Source: Streptosporangium lutulentum (GTDB lineage Bacteria; Actinomycetota; Actinomycetes; Streptosporangiales; Streptosporangiaceae). From it: DNA of 64,000 bases. A program made the position numbers and the translations under genes. Position 1 is the stretch's first letter; each line of letters starts with the position of its first letter. This document shows positions 50,099-58,096 of the stretch, one piece after another. The notes beneath the pieces were generated by a model. That model worked only from the letters and a program-made list of their open reading frames with translations. It was not told where the DNA came from and did not search any database. The stretch lies in assembly GCF_030811455.1 (NCBI RefSeq), contig NZ_JAUSQU010000001.1, positions 6,944,001-7,008,000 on the forward strand, in the 5' to 3' direction.

Positions 50099-50896
50099 AT
50101 GAATTCTGTGCATTTCACTCCGGGCATGAACGAGCCTGCCGTAGTGATCACGCGGGTCGCGGAGAGGCAATGGCACGCCGTGGAGGACGACCGGGTGGTC
50201 GGCCGCGGCGACGCTTCGCGTAGACCCGACGGGCGGATCTTCCTCAGCATCGACGCGTGGCACGGCGCGGTCTTTGACCGGCTCGCCGATGCCATGTTGG
50301 CGGACCTGCCGAAGCCGCTGTACACGCTGGTCGACGAGGCCGACCTCGACGTGACGTCCCATTGGGAGCGAGCCGGCTTCACGACCCGACGCCGTGAGTG
50401 GGAGTATCTCGTGCCCACCGACCCGCGGGTCACGGGACTCGGCTCAGTGCTACCGCCGTCGGACGTGACGACAGTGGCCGTCGGCGAGGCGGAGGAGGGC
50501 CCTCTGCGCGAGTTGGACCGCGTGATTCGCGACGAAGTGGAGGCCACCGTCGGATGGCAGGAGATGCCGGCCGAGGTGTTGCCCCGCCTGGACGGCGCCA
50601 CCCTGCGGGATCCGTCGAAGTACGCGGTGGCAGCACGGTCCGATGAATACGTGGGACTGCTCCGGGTGGCTCCGGTGACCCGGCAGCCACGGATCGGGCT
50701 GATCGCGGTCCGGTCCGACCAGCACCGCCGCGGTATCGCGCGGGCGCTGCTCGCCCACGTGCTGGGTTCGCTGCACCGGGGCGGGATCGAAACGGCATCG
50801 GCCGAGGTGAACGAATCCAACGGGGCGGCCATGGCGCTGTTCGAGGGCGTCGGCGCCCGGCGTGTGAGCAGCAACCTGGAGTTGGTGCTCCGCTGA
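50099..50896 (+). CDS. GNAT family N-acetyltransferase
   Basis: A 265-residue protein with two GNAT-like halves. The N-terminal half (VEDDRVVGRGDASRRPDGRIFLSIDAWH, LVDEADLDVTSHWERAGFTTRRREWEYLV) is degenerate; the C-terminal half holds the acetyl-CoA motif (PRIGLIAVRSDQHRRGIARALLAHVLGSLHRGGI) and AAMALFEGVGARRVSSNLEL. GAAAGG precedes ATG 50099 by nine bases. Substrate unknown; tandem GNATs include aminoglycoside and mycothiol-synthase-like enzymes. Confidence 0.85.
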   Translation: MNSVHFTPGMNEPAVVITRVAERQWHAVEDDRVVGRGDASRRPDGRIFLSIDAWHGAVFDRLADAMLADLPKPLYTLVDEADLDVTSHWERAGFTTRRREWEYLVPTDPRVTGLGSVLPPSDVTTVAVGEAEEGPLRELDRVIRDEVEATVGWQEMPAEVLPRLDGATLRDPSKYAVAARSDEYVGLLRVAPVTRQPRIGLIAVRSDQHRRGIARALLAHVLGSLHRGGIETASAEVNESNGAAMALFEGVGARRVSSNLELVLR

Positions 50897-51118
50897 CGCC
50901 TCACCGCGTCACCGCGCGAGGGGACCGGGCCCGAAGCGCGCGCGGCACAGGCCGAGCCGAGCTGATGAGCGAGCCTCGGTTCCCGTAGCGCGCGGGACGG
51001 CCGGTCGCGGCCGCCGTCCGCGACAACCACGTCTGCCGAGACGCCTCGATCACGGTTGCGTCAACGTAATTCGTTTCCTCACCGACCCCACGGTCACCGA
51101 CCGGAGAAGGGCGAGAAT

Positions 51119-51343
51119 ATGACAAGAACATCAGACGGCATCGAAGTCGAGGGCACCGTCATCGAGTGCCTGCGCAACGCCACCTTCAAGGTGGAGCTCC
51201 AGAACGGGCACAAGGTGCTGGCGCACATCAGCGGGAAGATACGGAAGAACTACATCAAGATCTTGCCGTATGACCGGGTGCTCGTGGAGCTCAGCCCGTA
51301 CGACCTCACCCGCGGCCGGATCCTCTTCCGATACAGGACGTAG
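51119..51343 (+). CDS. infA: Translation initiation factor IF-1 paralogue
   Basis: A 74-residue S1/OB-fold protein with the IF-1 hallmarks [31 protein letters not shown] and [16 protein letters not shown]-1 binds the A site of the 30S subunit during initiation. The housekeeping infA of actinobacteria sits in the ribosomal-protein operon before rpmJ and rpsM; this copy is alone, and its N-terminus ([12 protein letters not shown]) and the CLRN and RKNYIK segments differ from the usual form. It is probably a second, conditionally used IF-1. GAGAAGGGCGAGA lies upstream of ATG 51119. Two hairpins follow. Confidence 0.92.
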   Translation: MTRTSDGIEVEGTVIECLRNATFKVELQNGHKVLAHISGKIRKNYIKILPYDRVLVELSPYDLTRGRILFRYRT

Positions 51344-51376
51344 CGGCGGGCGGGACGCGCCGAAACAGGAAAAGAA

Positions 51377-51398
51377 GTCTCCGATCTGGATCGGAGAC
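51377..51398 (+). terminator. Hairpin after infA
   Basis: GTCTCCGATC (51377-51386) and GATCGGAGAC (51389-51398) are perfect inverted repeats, giving a stem of about 9 bp and a four-base loop. It starts 34 bases after the infA stop and is preceded by GGAAAAGAA. Confidence 0.6.
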
Positions 51399-51404
51399 AT
51401 GCTC

Positions 51405-51453
51405 GACGCAGGAGTCAGAACCGACGACTCGGCTCGGTTCTGACTTCTGCGTC
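51405..51453 (+). terminator. 20-bp stem hairpin after infA
   Basis: The arms 51405-51424 and 51434-51453 pair over 20 bases (one G-T pair) around a nine-base loop CGACTCGGC. It follows the first hairpin by only six bases. Together they should give strong termination or a stable 3' end. Confidence 0.75.
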
Positions 51454-51578
51454 TCGGCCGGGTAGGCACGTCGCCGGCCTGATGCGACAGCGGTATCGAG
51501 CGTCTGGCTTCGAGCCGGTCGCTCGATACCACTGTGGCATCGCGTCTTTCGTCGGAGCCGGCCCGTCCGCTCATCGGC

Positions 51579-51887
51579 ATGAAGCGGTTCGAACATCACG
51601 CGGCGCATCTGGATCGGGCGGCGATCGCCGTGGTGGTCGACGAGCAGAACCGGGTGCTGATGATGTGGCGGCACCCGTTTCTGTCCGACCGGTGGGGTTG
51701 GGAGTTGCCCGGCGGCTTGGTCGACGCGGGTGAGGACGCGATCACGACGGCGGCTCGGGAGGTGGAGGAGGAGACGGGGTATCGGCCCAAGGAGATCGAG
51801 CATCTGATCACCTATCAGCCGATTTTCCTACTTGGCCATGCCTGCGGAAAGCAGCGCCGTGTGCTGGTTTGCTCGGGCACCAGCTAG
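51579..51887 (+). pseudogene. Truncated NUDIX hydrolase
   Basis: The frame holds a good NUDIX box, [24 protein letters not shown], preceded by [32 protein letters not shown]. Homologues have about 35 more residues before it and 50-60 after. Here family likeness ends at LITYQP (near 51825) and unrelated residues lead to TAG 51887. ATG 51579 lacks a good ribosome-binding site. A product of about 100 residues would lack the C-terminal helix, so this is probably a dead fragment. Confidence 0.65.
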
Positions 51888-51899
51888 CGATCAAGAAGC

Positions 51900-52400
51900 T
51901 CAGAGATGTTGACGGGTTTGAGCGCCACTATGCATGGGCTTGCGAGTGAATGAGGAGATCGCTTGGTGCGACTGATGATTTGTGGTCACGCTTACTTGGC
52001 TGCCGAGCAGGGGTAGCTGGAAGTCCTCGAAATGCCTGTACGGCTTCCACATGACCACCAACACAAAGGCCAGGAGGAGCGCGAGGCTCTGGGCCAGCAC
52101 GAGTTCCCTGCGGCGATGCTTCCACGCCAGCGCGGCGGTCAACGCCAGAATCACGACCACAACTGCCAGCGACGTGTACGCAACGGTGCTACGGACCTGC
52201 ATCTCCGCCAGCCACTCCGCACGGGTCGGGTCTCCTCCGGCACACAAGACGCTGTCCCCGTCACAGAGCACCCCCCGGCGCCGCACACGTCCCAAGATCC
52301 AATCAACCGCCGCGAAAAGCACTCCGTCCCCGAGCAAGACGGCGACTACGGTCATGATCCGCATAAGTACAGGGCTCGACTTCGCCTGCTGGTCGGTCAC
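51900..52400 (-). CDS. Small integral membrane protein
   Basis: A 166-residue protein with three likely membrane helices: VLMRIMTVVAVLLGDGVLFAAVDWIL, VAYTSLAVVVVILALTAALAW and LVLAQSLALLLAFVLVVMW. Between the first two lies a loop with a Cys pair (GVLCDGDSVLCAGGDP) that may form a disulfide outside. GTG 52400 is the likely start; the frame runs on upstream into the integrase remnant. The C-terminal ~30 residues after HFEDFQLPLLG look random and may come from a disrupted 3' end. Function unknown. Confidence 0.6.
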   Translation of the reverse strand: MTDQQAKSSPVLMRIMTVVAVLLGDGVLFAAVDWILGRVRRRGVLCDGDSVLCAGGDPTRAEWLAEMQVRSTVAYTSLAVVVVILALTAALAWKHRRRELVLAQSLALLLAFVLVVMWKPYRHFEDFQLPLLGSQVSVTTNHQSHQAISSFTRKPMHSGAQTRQHL

Positions 52401-52848
52401 GCGTGGATCGTACGAGAATCTTCCCCGCCGCGTTCTATGAGTTGCTTTTTTCCAGGTACGACAGTTACCCATCGTGGAGCGGTTCCCGAACCATCGATAT
52501 CGATCTCTGTCGTATCGGGGCGCATGCCGTCCTTGAGTACGCGGTGGAGCTGGACGCCAACCCTCTGCACAAGGTCAAGTGGAAGCCGCCCAAGGTCACC
52601 GAGGCCGTGGATCCCTGTGTCGCGGTCAATCCGCGGCAGGCTCAGAAACTCCTGACCATGGTCACCTACATGGGTGGACGTGGCCGGGGCCGGCGGCTCA
52701 TGGCGTTGTTCACCTGTATGTACTACGCGGCGCTGCGTCCGGCCGAGGTGGTCAGTCTGCGGCTCCAGGACTGTCACCTACCGCTCAGGGGCCGGGGACG
52801 GCTGACCGTCGATGTCTTCCGGCCGGAGGTCAACACGCACTGGACGGA

Positions 52849-52857
52849 CAGCGGGAG
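52849..52857. repeat. Left 9-bp target-site duplication
   Basis: CAGCGGGAG at 52849-52857 is repeated exactly at 54291-54299 on the other side of the element. IS256-family transposition makes 8-9 bp duplications. Confidence 0.92.
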
Positions 52858-54290
52858 GAGCAATCGTCAATACCTGTGGATCAAGATCTTTTAAGCGGCT
52901 GCGGATGGGACGTGGTCGTCGGGTCGTTCGACGAGCTTGCCGCCGGTGAAGGTCGCCCCGGCGCGGACCAGCGCGACCAGATGAGGGGCGTTGACCGCGC
53001 GCCAGCGGGCCTGGGCGGACTCGATCAGCTTGAACGCCATGGCCAGCCCGGCAGCGCGTGAGCCGGGCCCCTTGGTGACCTTGGTGCGGTGCCGGACGGT
53101 GGCGAAGGTCGACTCGATCGGGTTGGTCGTGCGTAGGTGCACCCAGTGCTCGGCCGGGAAGTCATAGAAGGCGAGCAGCTCCTCGAGGTCGTCGACCACC
53201 TTGGTCACGGCCTTGGGATACTTGGCGCCGTAGGCGGCCTGGAAGCCCTTGACCGCGGCCTGGGCATGGTTTTTGTCCTCGGCGTTCCAGATCTCGGCCA
53301 GGGCCTTCTTCGCTGCGGGGTGAGCGGACTTCGGCAGCGCCCCCAGCACATTAGCGATCTTGTGAAACCAACACCTCTGCTCTCTGGCCTGCGGAAACAC
53401 CTCCCGAAGCGCGGACCAGAACCCCAGCGCACCGTCCCCCATCGCCAGCACCGGCGCCCGCATCCCGCGCCTTTTGGCATCGCGCAGCAGATCGGCCCAC
53501 GACTCAGCCGACTCCCGATAGCCGTCGCTCAGCGCGACGAGTTCCTTGCGGCCATCAGCGCGCACCCCGATCATCACCAGCAGGCACAGCTTGTGCTCCT
53601 CCAGCCGGATGTTGACGTGGATGCCGTCGACCCACAGGTAGACGTAGTCGGCGCCGGACAGGTCGCGGGCGGCAAACGCGCGCTGCTCGCCCTTCCAGGT
53701 CTCGGTCAGACGAGTGATCACCGGCGCGGACAGGCCCGCGGTCGAGCCGAGGAATTGGCCCAGCGCGGGGATGAAATCGCCCGAGGACAGGCCGTGCAGG
53801 TACAACAGCGGCAACACCTCGCTGACCTGCGGGGTCTTACGCGCCCAGGCCGGCAGGATCGATGAGGAGAACCGCTGACGCTCACCCGTCTGCTCGTCGA
53901 TGCGCTTGTCGTTGACGCGCGGGGCCGTGACCTCGATCGCGCCGGCCGCGGTGAGGATCTCGCGCGGCTGATGGGAGCCGTTACGCACCACCAGACGGCG
54001 ACCGGCCGCATCGCGCTCGTCAGCGAAGGCGGCGATGTAGGCGTCCACCTCGGCCTGCAACGCGGCGGCCAGCATCTTACGGGCGCCCTCACGGACGATC
54101 TCATCGATCAACGAGGAGGCGGCGGCCGTCGATGAGCTGTCGTCAGCGGGCGGTTCGGGCACTACGGTGAGCGGCACGGGTGTGCCTTCCCGACCGACGC
54201 GCCAACGTCGGCCTTATCTCGAAACCATCATCGGATGATCCGGGAAGGTACACCCCTCCCCGGCAGATCCACAGGTTTCGATCATTGCTC
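52858..54290 (-). mobile_element. IS256-family insertion sequence, 1433 bp
   Basis: The ends are imperfect inverted repeats: GAGCAAT at both tips and ACCTGTGGATC (52872-52882 and its complement 54266-54276) with four mismatches over the first 25 bases. One transposase gene on the minus strand fills it. It interrupts the integrase gene and is flanked by a clean 9-bp duplication, so insertion is fairly recent and the element looks intact. Confidence 0.93.
52891..54177 (-). CDS. IS256-family (mutator type) transposase
   Basis: A 428-residue DDE transposase. N-terminal DNA-binding region with RNGSHQPREILTAAGAIEV, the catalytic core with YVYLWVDGIHVNIR (first Asp), ALGDGALGFW-like MGDGALGFW (second Asp), the family block EQRCWFHKIANVLGALPKS, and the late NPIESTFATVRHRTKVTKGPGS motif with the catalytic Glu. 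The length is normal. The GTG start at 54177 is followed by PLTVVPEPP; the frame has no interruption, so the enzyme should be active. Confidence 0.95.
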   Translation of the reverse strand: MPLTVVPEPPADDSSSTAAASSLIDEIVREGARKMLAAALQAEVDAYIAAFADERDAAGRRLVVRNGSHQPREILTAAGAIEVTAPRVNDKRIDEQTGERQRFSSSILPAWARKTPQVSEVLPLLYLHGLSSGDFIPALGQFLGSTAGLSAPVITRLTETWKGEQRAFAARDLSGADYVYLWVDGIHVNIRLEEHKLCLLVMIGVRADGRKELVALSDGYRESAESWADLLRDAKRRGMRAPVLAMGDGALGFWSALREVFPQAREQRCWFHKIANVLGALPKSAHPAAKKALAEIWNAEDKNHAQAAVKGFQAAYGAKYPKAVTKVVDDLEELLAFYDFPAEHWVHLRTTNPIESTFATVRHRTKVTKGPGSRAAGLAMAFKLIESAQARWRAVNAPHLVALVRAGATFTGGKLVERPDDHVPSAAA

Positions 54291-54299
54291 CAGCGGGAG
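54291..54299. repeat. Right 9-bp target-site duplication
   Basis: CAGCGGGAG, identical to 52849-52857, directly after the right end of the element. Confidence 0.92.
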
Positions 54300-54739
54300 C
54301 ACACACGAAGAACGCGGGCTCAAGCATCGTGGTCGTGACGACGTGCGCCCGGTCCCGATCCCGCCCGAACTCGTCAAGATCCTTCGGCAACACATCGACG
54401 AGTACGGGACCGGGGAAGACGGGCGGCTGTTCCGTAGCGAACGCGGCGGAGTGATCGGTTCAACGGCCTACACCGAGGTCTGGCAAGAAGCCCGGAAGCT
54501 GGCTTTCACACCCGCTCAAGTGGCATCGCCTCTCACGCGCAGACCGTACGACCTGAGGCATGCGGCGGTGTCGCTGTGGCTCAATGCGGGCGTCTCGGCT
54601 CCTGATGTGGCAGAGCGGGCCGGACACAGCGTGGACGTCCTCCTGCGGGTCTACGCCAAGTGCCTCGACGGGCACAAGGATGTGGCCAACAAGCGGATCG
54701 GTGACGCGCTGACCGTATGACCTGCCTGCCGTACGACCA

Positions 54740-54764
54740 GGACCCCGGAAGCGCTCCGGGGTCC
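54740..54764. terminator. Bidirectional terminator after the integrase gene
   Basis: GGACCCCGGA (54740-54749) and TCCGGGGTCC (54755-54764) form a perfect 10-bp stem with a 5-base loop, followed by TTCTGCGTTTT on the plus side. It lies between the integrase stop and the convergent GNAT gene and can serve both. Confidence 0.75.
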
Positions 54765-54788
54765 TTCTGCGTTTTGGGGAATCGGTTC

Positions 54789-55301
54789 TCAGTGCTGTGT
54801 CGCCTGGGCGGCGCGAACGGCGGCGGGAACCTGCTGGAGATAGAGCCGGAATCCTTCCGCTTCCGGCTCGAAGCCCAGCGAGGTGTAGAGGCGATGGGCT
54901 CCATCGGTGGCATGGCGCTTGTGGGACAGGAGTTGGATCTTGTTGCACCCTGCAGATCGAGCGTCGCTGAGGAGTCGGCGCATGATCGCGGTGGCTATGC
55001 CCGTGCGGCGATGATCGATGGCAACTACGACTGCTTCGACAAATGCGGTGGGGGCACAGTTGTAGGTCAGGTTCGGCATCGTCATCAGCGTTGCCGTCCC
55101 GACTACCTGATCGTTGATCTCAGCGAGGTAGACGGTGAGATCGTCGGATCGCATCATCCGTGTCCAGGTCTGCTGTTCAAGATCCGAGACTGCGCGGGGA
55201 GAGCCGTCGTTGGGGTCCCGTTCGGCGGCGTATATCTGCAGGATCGCCGGCAGGTCCTCTGGACGGGCGGTTCGAACAGTGCACGTTACGACAGCGTCCA
55301 T
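54789..55301 (-). CDS. GNAT family N-acetyltransferase
   Basis: A 170-residue acetyltransferase: VRTARPEDLPAILQIYAAERDPN start, EAVVVAIDHRRTGIATAIMRRLLSDARSAGCNKIQLLSHKRH with the acetyl-CoA loop HRRTGIA, and DGAHRLYTSLGFEPEAEGFRLYL. ATG 55301 is favoured though its ribosome-binding site is weak; ATG 55334 (MTAQDGHAD) is possible. It lies between the integrase remnant and tRNA-Tyr, so it may be cargo of the former integrated element or flanking core DNA. Confidence 0.82.
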   Translation of the reverse strand: MDAVVTCTVRTARPEDLPAILQIYAAERDPNDGSPRAVSDLEQQTWTRMMRSDDLTVYLAEINDQVVGTATLMTMPNLTYNCAPTAFVEAVVVAIDHRRTGIATAIMRRLLSDARSAGCNKIQLLSHKRHATDGAHRLYTSLGFEPEAEGFRLYLQQVPAAVRAAQATQH

Positions 55302-55504
55302 CACTTGATCAGCATGCCCGTCTTGAGCGGTCATCGCCACCAAGGCAACGTCTGCAAGCTGAGGGGGCAGACGTTGGCTGAAACGGCGCCAGAAAGCCCG
55401 GATCACCTGGGAAAACACGGCCAAGATCATTGCACGCATATTGGTGGAGTGGTGACATGCGGCTGCTTGGAGCTGCGTTTGGCTGCATGTCCCGGAAAAG
55501 CAAA

Positions 55505-55524
55505 AGAGCCCCTTGCGGGGCTCT
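55505..55524 (-). terminator. tRNA-Tyr terminator
   Basis: AGAGCCCC (55505-55512) and GGGGCTCT (55517-55524) form a perfect 8-bp stem with a four-base loop. On the minus strand it is followed by TTTGCTTTTCC, a T-rich tail that is rare in this genome. It lies 20 bases after tRNA-Tyr. Confidence 0.85.
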
Positions 55525-55543
55525 GAGCTGGGAAAAGCTGGTG

Positions 55544-55625
55544 TGGCAGGTGCAGGACTTGAACCTGCGTAGGCTGAGCCGACGGTTTTACAGACCGCTC
55601 CCTTTGACCACTCGGGCAACCTGCC
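55544..55625 (-). tRNA. tRNA-Tyr (GTA)
   Basis: Minus-strand class II tRNA: acceptor GGCAGGT with ACCTGCC, anticodon loop in CGGTCTGTAAAACCG (GTA), long variable arm (TCGGCTCAGCCTAC), T arm GCAGG-TTCAAGT-CCTGC, discriminator A. CCA follows after two bases rather than directly. Its 3' end faces the dead integrase gene, the usual layout of tRNA-targeted integration. Confidence 0.95.
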
Positions 55626-55910
55626 GTGTCATCCGCTTGCGGCGACAGGAAGAAGAATAGCGGACTTCGGGGCGGGACGTGACATCCGCGGAGACCCCCC
55701 GTCGATAGCCTGCCTAACCATGACTTTCGCGACCTACGCTGCTTCTCACGGCCGGCCCCGTACGGGGGGTGAAGTCGCGTCGATCCCTTGCGGAGACGGC
55801 GGAAAACCGGTCTCTCGACGCCGTCGTCCTGATGTTGACGGTCACCTTCATCCTGAGCCGATAAGCGAAGCGCTAGGGTCGACAAGAGAGCTAGAGAGGA
55901 TAGTCGACGC

Positions 55911-56405
55911 ATGGCCGACAGCAGTTTTGACATCGTCAGCAAGATCGACCACCAGGAGGCCGACAACGCGCTGAACCAGACGGTCAAGGAGGTCGGGCAC
56001 CGATTTGACTTCAAGGGTACCGGCGCGACCATCGCCTGGTCCGGTGGCCAGAAGGCCGTAGAGATCAAGGCGAACAGCGAGGAGCGCGTCAACGCGGTCC
56101 TCGACGTGTTCAAGGACAAACTGATCAAGCGGGGGCTCTCGCTCAAGATCCTGGAAGCGGATGAGCCCAGGCTGTCAGGCAAGGATTACCGTCTTCAGGT
56201 CACCCTCAAGGAGGGCATCGACCAGGAGCACGCCAAGAAGATCTCAAAGATCATCCGCGACGAGGGGCCCAAGGGCGTCAAGGCCCAGATCCAGGGTGAG
56301 GAGCTGCGGGTGAGCTCCAAGAAGAGGGACGAGCTGCAGGAGGTCATCGCCCTGCTCAAGGGCAAGGACCTGGAGATCGCCCTTCAGTTCACGAACTACC
56401 GCTAG
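55911..56405 (+). CDS. YajQ family cyclic-di-GMP/nucleotide-binding protein
   Basis: A 164-residue YajQ-type protein with two ferredoxin-like repeats: [28 protein letters not shown] and [12 protein letters not shown], then [27 protein letters not shown] and [19 protein letters not shown], ending [11 protein letters not shown]. In Xanthomonas a member acts as a c-di-GMP receptor; elsewhere the role is unclear. AGAGAGGATAG precedes ATG 55911. Separated from tRNA-Tyr by 285 bases in which I see no gene. Confidence 0.94.
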   Translation: MADSSFDIVSKIDHQEADNALNQTVKEVGHRFDFKGTGATIAWSGGQKAVEIKANSEERVNAVLDVFKDKLIKRGLSLKILEADEPRLSGKDYRLQVTLKEGIDQEHAKKISKIIRDEGPKGVKAQIQGEELRVSSKKRDELQEVIALLKGKDLEIALQFTNYR

Positions 56406-56527
56406 CAGGCTGGGCGATCATGGCTCTGGACTGCACGTTCAGGGTTCGCTCCGCTCGGGAGGGCACATCCGGGGCACACGGCTGAGGGCACCGTCCACCA
56501 GGGCGCGTGCTTTCTCCTGTGCCTCGG

Positions 56528-56676
56528 GCCACCCCGCACACCGGAGCCCCGCCTACCTCCTCGTGCCACCCCATACACCGGGACCCCGCCTGCTTTCTCG
56601 GGTCACCCCGCACACCGGGGCCCGTCTACCTCTTCGGCGTCGCCCCGCACACCGGGACCCCGCCTATCTCTTCGGC
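56528..56676. repeat. Four imperfect ~37-bp tandem repeats reaching into a gene end
   Basis: Copies start near 56528, 56565, 56603 and 56639, each with CCCCGCACACCGG (or CCCCATACACCGG) then GACCCCGCCTAC-like and TCTTCGGC-like strings. The last copy includes the stop codon and final codons of the hydrolase gene (56664), and the third carries the same codons with a stop, so the array seems to have grown outward from the gene's 3' end. Confidence 0.8.
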
Positions 56677-57527
56677 GTCGCCCCCTCGATGTGGCGCAGC
56701 GCCTCCTGCAGATAGGTCCTGAACACCGGATAGTTCTCGCTCATCGGGAAGTGGCCGATCTCCGGCATCTCGATGAAATGGCCGCCCTTGATCTGCTGGG
56801 CGCTGCGCCGGCTGTCCTCCGGTGTCGTGAGGTAGTCATAGGTTCCGGTCATCAACACGACCGGGCATTCCTCCCCGTTGATCTCGTGGAGCCGGTCTCT
56901 CAGGTCGTGGTCCACGGAGTAGAAGTACAGGTCGCCCTTGAACGCCTCCGCACCCTGGCTGTAGTAGAACCAGGTGAGCCGCCGATCCATCTCGGGCGAC
57001 TGGGGTGCCATGAGGTCCCAGACACCGCTGGCGCACACCTGGGCGGCGTTGGCGTGAGGGTGTTGCCACCAGTCGAGATAGAAGCCGGGTGAGTAGTCGG
57101 CGGCCTCGACCGGGATGACTCCGGCGAAGCGATCCGGGCGGCGCAGCGCGAGTTGAAGCGCGACGTTGCCGCCGAACGAGGAACCCATGAAGATCGGGTC
57201 CTCCAGTTCGAGGGCGTCGCAGAACTCGATGATGAAGTCGACGAAGTAGTCGGCGGTGAGCCTGTACTCCTCCTTCCACCACTCGGTGTTGTGCGGCGGG
57301 TCGGACTTGCCGTGCCGTGCCAGGTCATAGGCGATCACCCGGTAGTCGCGGGTGATCTCCTCGTCTTCCAGCAGGTCGCGCCACTGGTGGTTGTGGCAGC
57401 CCGCGGTGTGCTGGCAGACGAGCGGACGGCCCCGGCCGTTCTCCAGGTAGAAGACCTTGCATCGATCGCCCTGTACGTCGATCGTGACGTAGTGCCCGGT
57501 GACGGGCGAAATGACTCCCCGCGCCAT
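56664..57527 (-). CDS. Alpha/beta hydrolase
   Basis: A 287-residue serine hydrolase. VCQHTAGCHNHQWRDLLED replaces the usual HG oxyanion motif; DLARHGKSD follows, the nucleophile elbow is FMGSSFGGN and the final His lies in MPEIGHFPMSENYPVF. The cap region is rich in Trp and Tyr (SPGFYLDWWQHPHANAAQVC, LTWFYYSQGAEAF). Family members cleave esters, C-C bonds or halides. The next gene upstream is a 131-residue SCP2-like protein 10 bases away, so the two are cotranscribed and are probably under the divergent LysR regulator. Confidence 0.9.
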   Translation of the reverse strand: MARGVISPVTGHYVTIDVQGDRCKVFYLENGRGRPLVCQHTAGCHNHQWRDLLEDEEITRDYRVIAYDLARHGKSDPPHNTEWWKEEYRLTADYFVDFIIEFCDALELEDPIFMGSSFGGNVALQLALRRPDRFAGVIPVEAADYSPGFYLDWWQHPHANAAQVCASGVWDLMAPQSPEMDRRLTWFYYSQGAEAFKGDLYFYSVDHDLRDRLHEINGEECPVVLMTGTYDYLTTPEDSRRSAQQIKGGHFIEMPEIGHFPMSENYPVFRTYLQEALRHIEGATPKR

Positions 57528-57537
57528 CGCTCCTCCC

Positions 57538-57933
57538 TCACACCGGCGCGCCGGTGACGCGCAGCAGTTCGAGCTGGCGGGTCAGGCATCGCAGGTTCTG
57601 CATGAGCACGAGCAGGTCGCCCTCAAGGCTCATGTCCTCCCTGAACGAGGCCGCCCAGATTCCGTGGAACATCGGCGGAGGCGGGTTCTGGGAGAACTTC
57701 CGCCAGGTGTCGGCACTCGCCCGGAGCGCGAACTGGTACGCCTCCAGCGGGCCGGGATCGGCGACGATCTCCTCGATCTTCCCGCGATGAACGCGCACGA
57801 TGTAGCTTCGCTCACCCATGTCGAGCAGGTAGTCGCACGAGAAATACCTCCCGTGCGCCGAGATCTCGGCGTCCCCGTCGGAGACGCGCTGGAATTCCTC
57901 CGCCCAGCGGTCGGCCACAACCGTGGTCCTCAT
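57538..57933 (-). CDS. SCP2-like small protein, hydrolase partner
   Basis: A 131-residue protein: AEISAHGRYFSCDYLLDMGERSYIVRVHRGKIEEIVADPGPLEAYQFALRASADTWRKFSQNPPPP fits the pattern of SCP2-type sterol/lipid-carrier folds (strands followed by a W-x-K-F helix and a hydrophobic groove), and LEGDLLVLMQNLRCLTRQLELL forms the closing helix. Such proteins bind a hydrophobic ligand. It precedes the hydrolase gene and faces the LysR gene, suggesting joint use of one hydrophobic substrate. The fold call is by pattern only. Confidence 0.75.
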   Translation of the reverse strand: MRTTVVADRWAEEFQRVSDGDAEISAHGRYFSCDYLLDMGERSYIVRVHRGKIEEIVADPGPLEAYQFALRASADTWRKFSQNPPPPMFHGIWAASFREDMSLEGDLLVLMQNLRCLTRQLELLRVTGAPV

Positions 57934-58027
57934 AGGACGTCCCTCCCGGCTCCGGACGGTCGCGGATGGGTTCTCCGTACGCTCCCGACGCTAGGAATGC
58001 CGCTCGCCGAAGTCCAATAGCGAATCC

Positions 58028-58062
58028 ACGCCGGGTGATAGACGGCGTCTAACACCCGGCGT
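58028..58062. promoter_or_regulatory. 35-bp palindrome in the LysR divergent promoter
   Basis: ACGCCGGGTG (58028-58037) and CACCCGGCGT (58053-58062) flank TAGACG-G-CGTCTA (58039-58051), giving a near-perfect 35-bp dyad with one mismatched pair. It lies 35 bases before the LysR start and about 95 from the divergent gene. It includes a T-N11-A core as expected for a LysR site. Confidence 0.78.
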
Positions 58063-58096
58063 CGGGTCCCTGGGGAACGAGTTCTACCGTGGAAGG

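Larger units (their letters stand above)
52403..54720 (+). pseudogene. Tyrosine-type integrase gene split by an IS256-family element
   Basis: The 5' part (52403-52857) holds NPLHKVKWKPPK, VDPCVAVNPRQAQKLL and the box I region FTCMYYAALRPAEVVSLRLQ; the 3' part (54300-54720) has HEERGLKHRGRDDVRPVPIP, the box II block RRPYDLRHAAVSLWLNAGV, GHS and the nucleophile region LLRVYAKCLDG. Removing the element and one 9-base duplicate restores one frame (TDSGSTHEERG). The first ~40 codons do not match integrases, so the N-terminal domain was lost earlier. The gene belongs to the actinobacterial integrase group that often sits by tRNA genes; tRNA-Tyr lies 0.8 kb away. Confidence 0.9.

Noticed and set aside
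52858-54290. The transposase region as a composite transposon with cargo
   Set aside because: The element holds only the transposase; inverted repeats and the 9-bp duplication define a simple insertion sequence.
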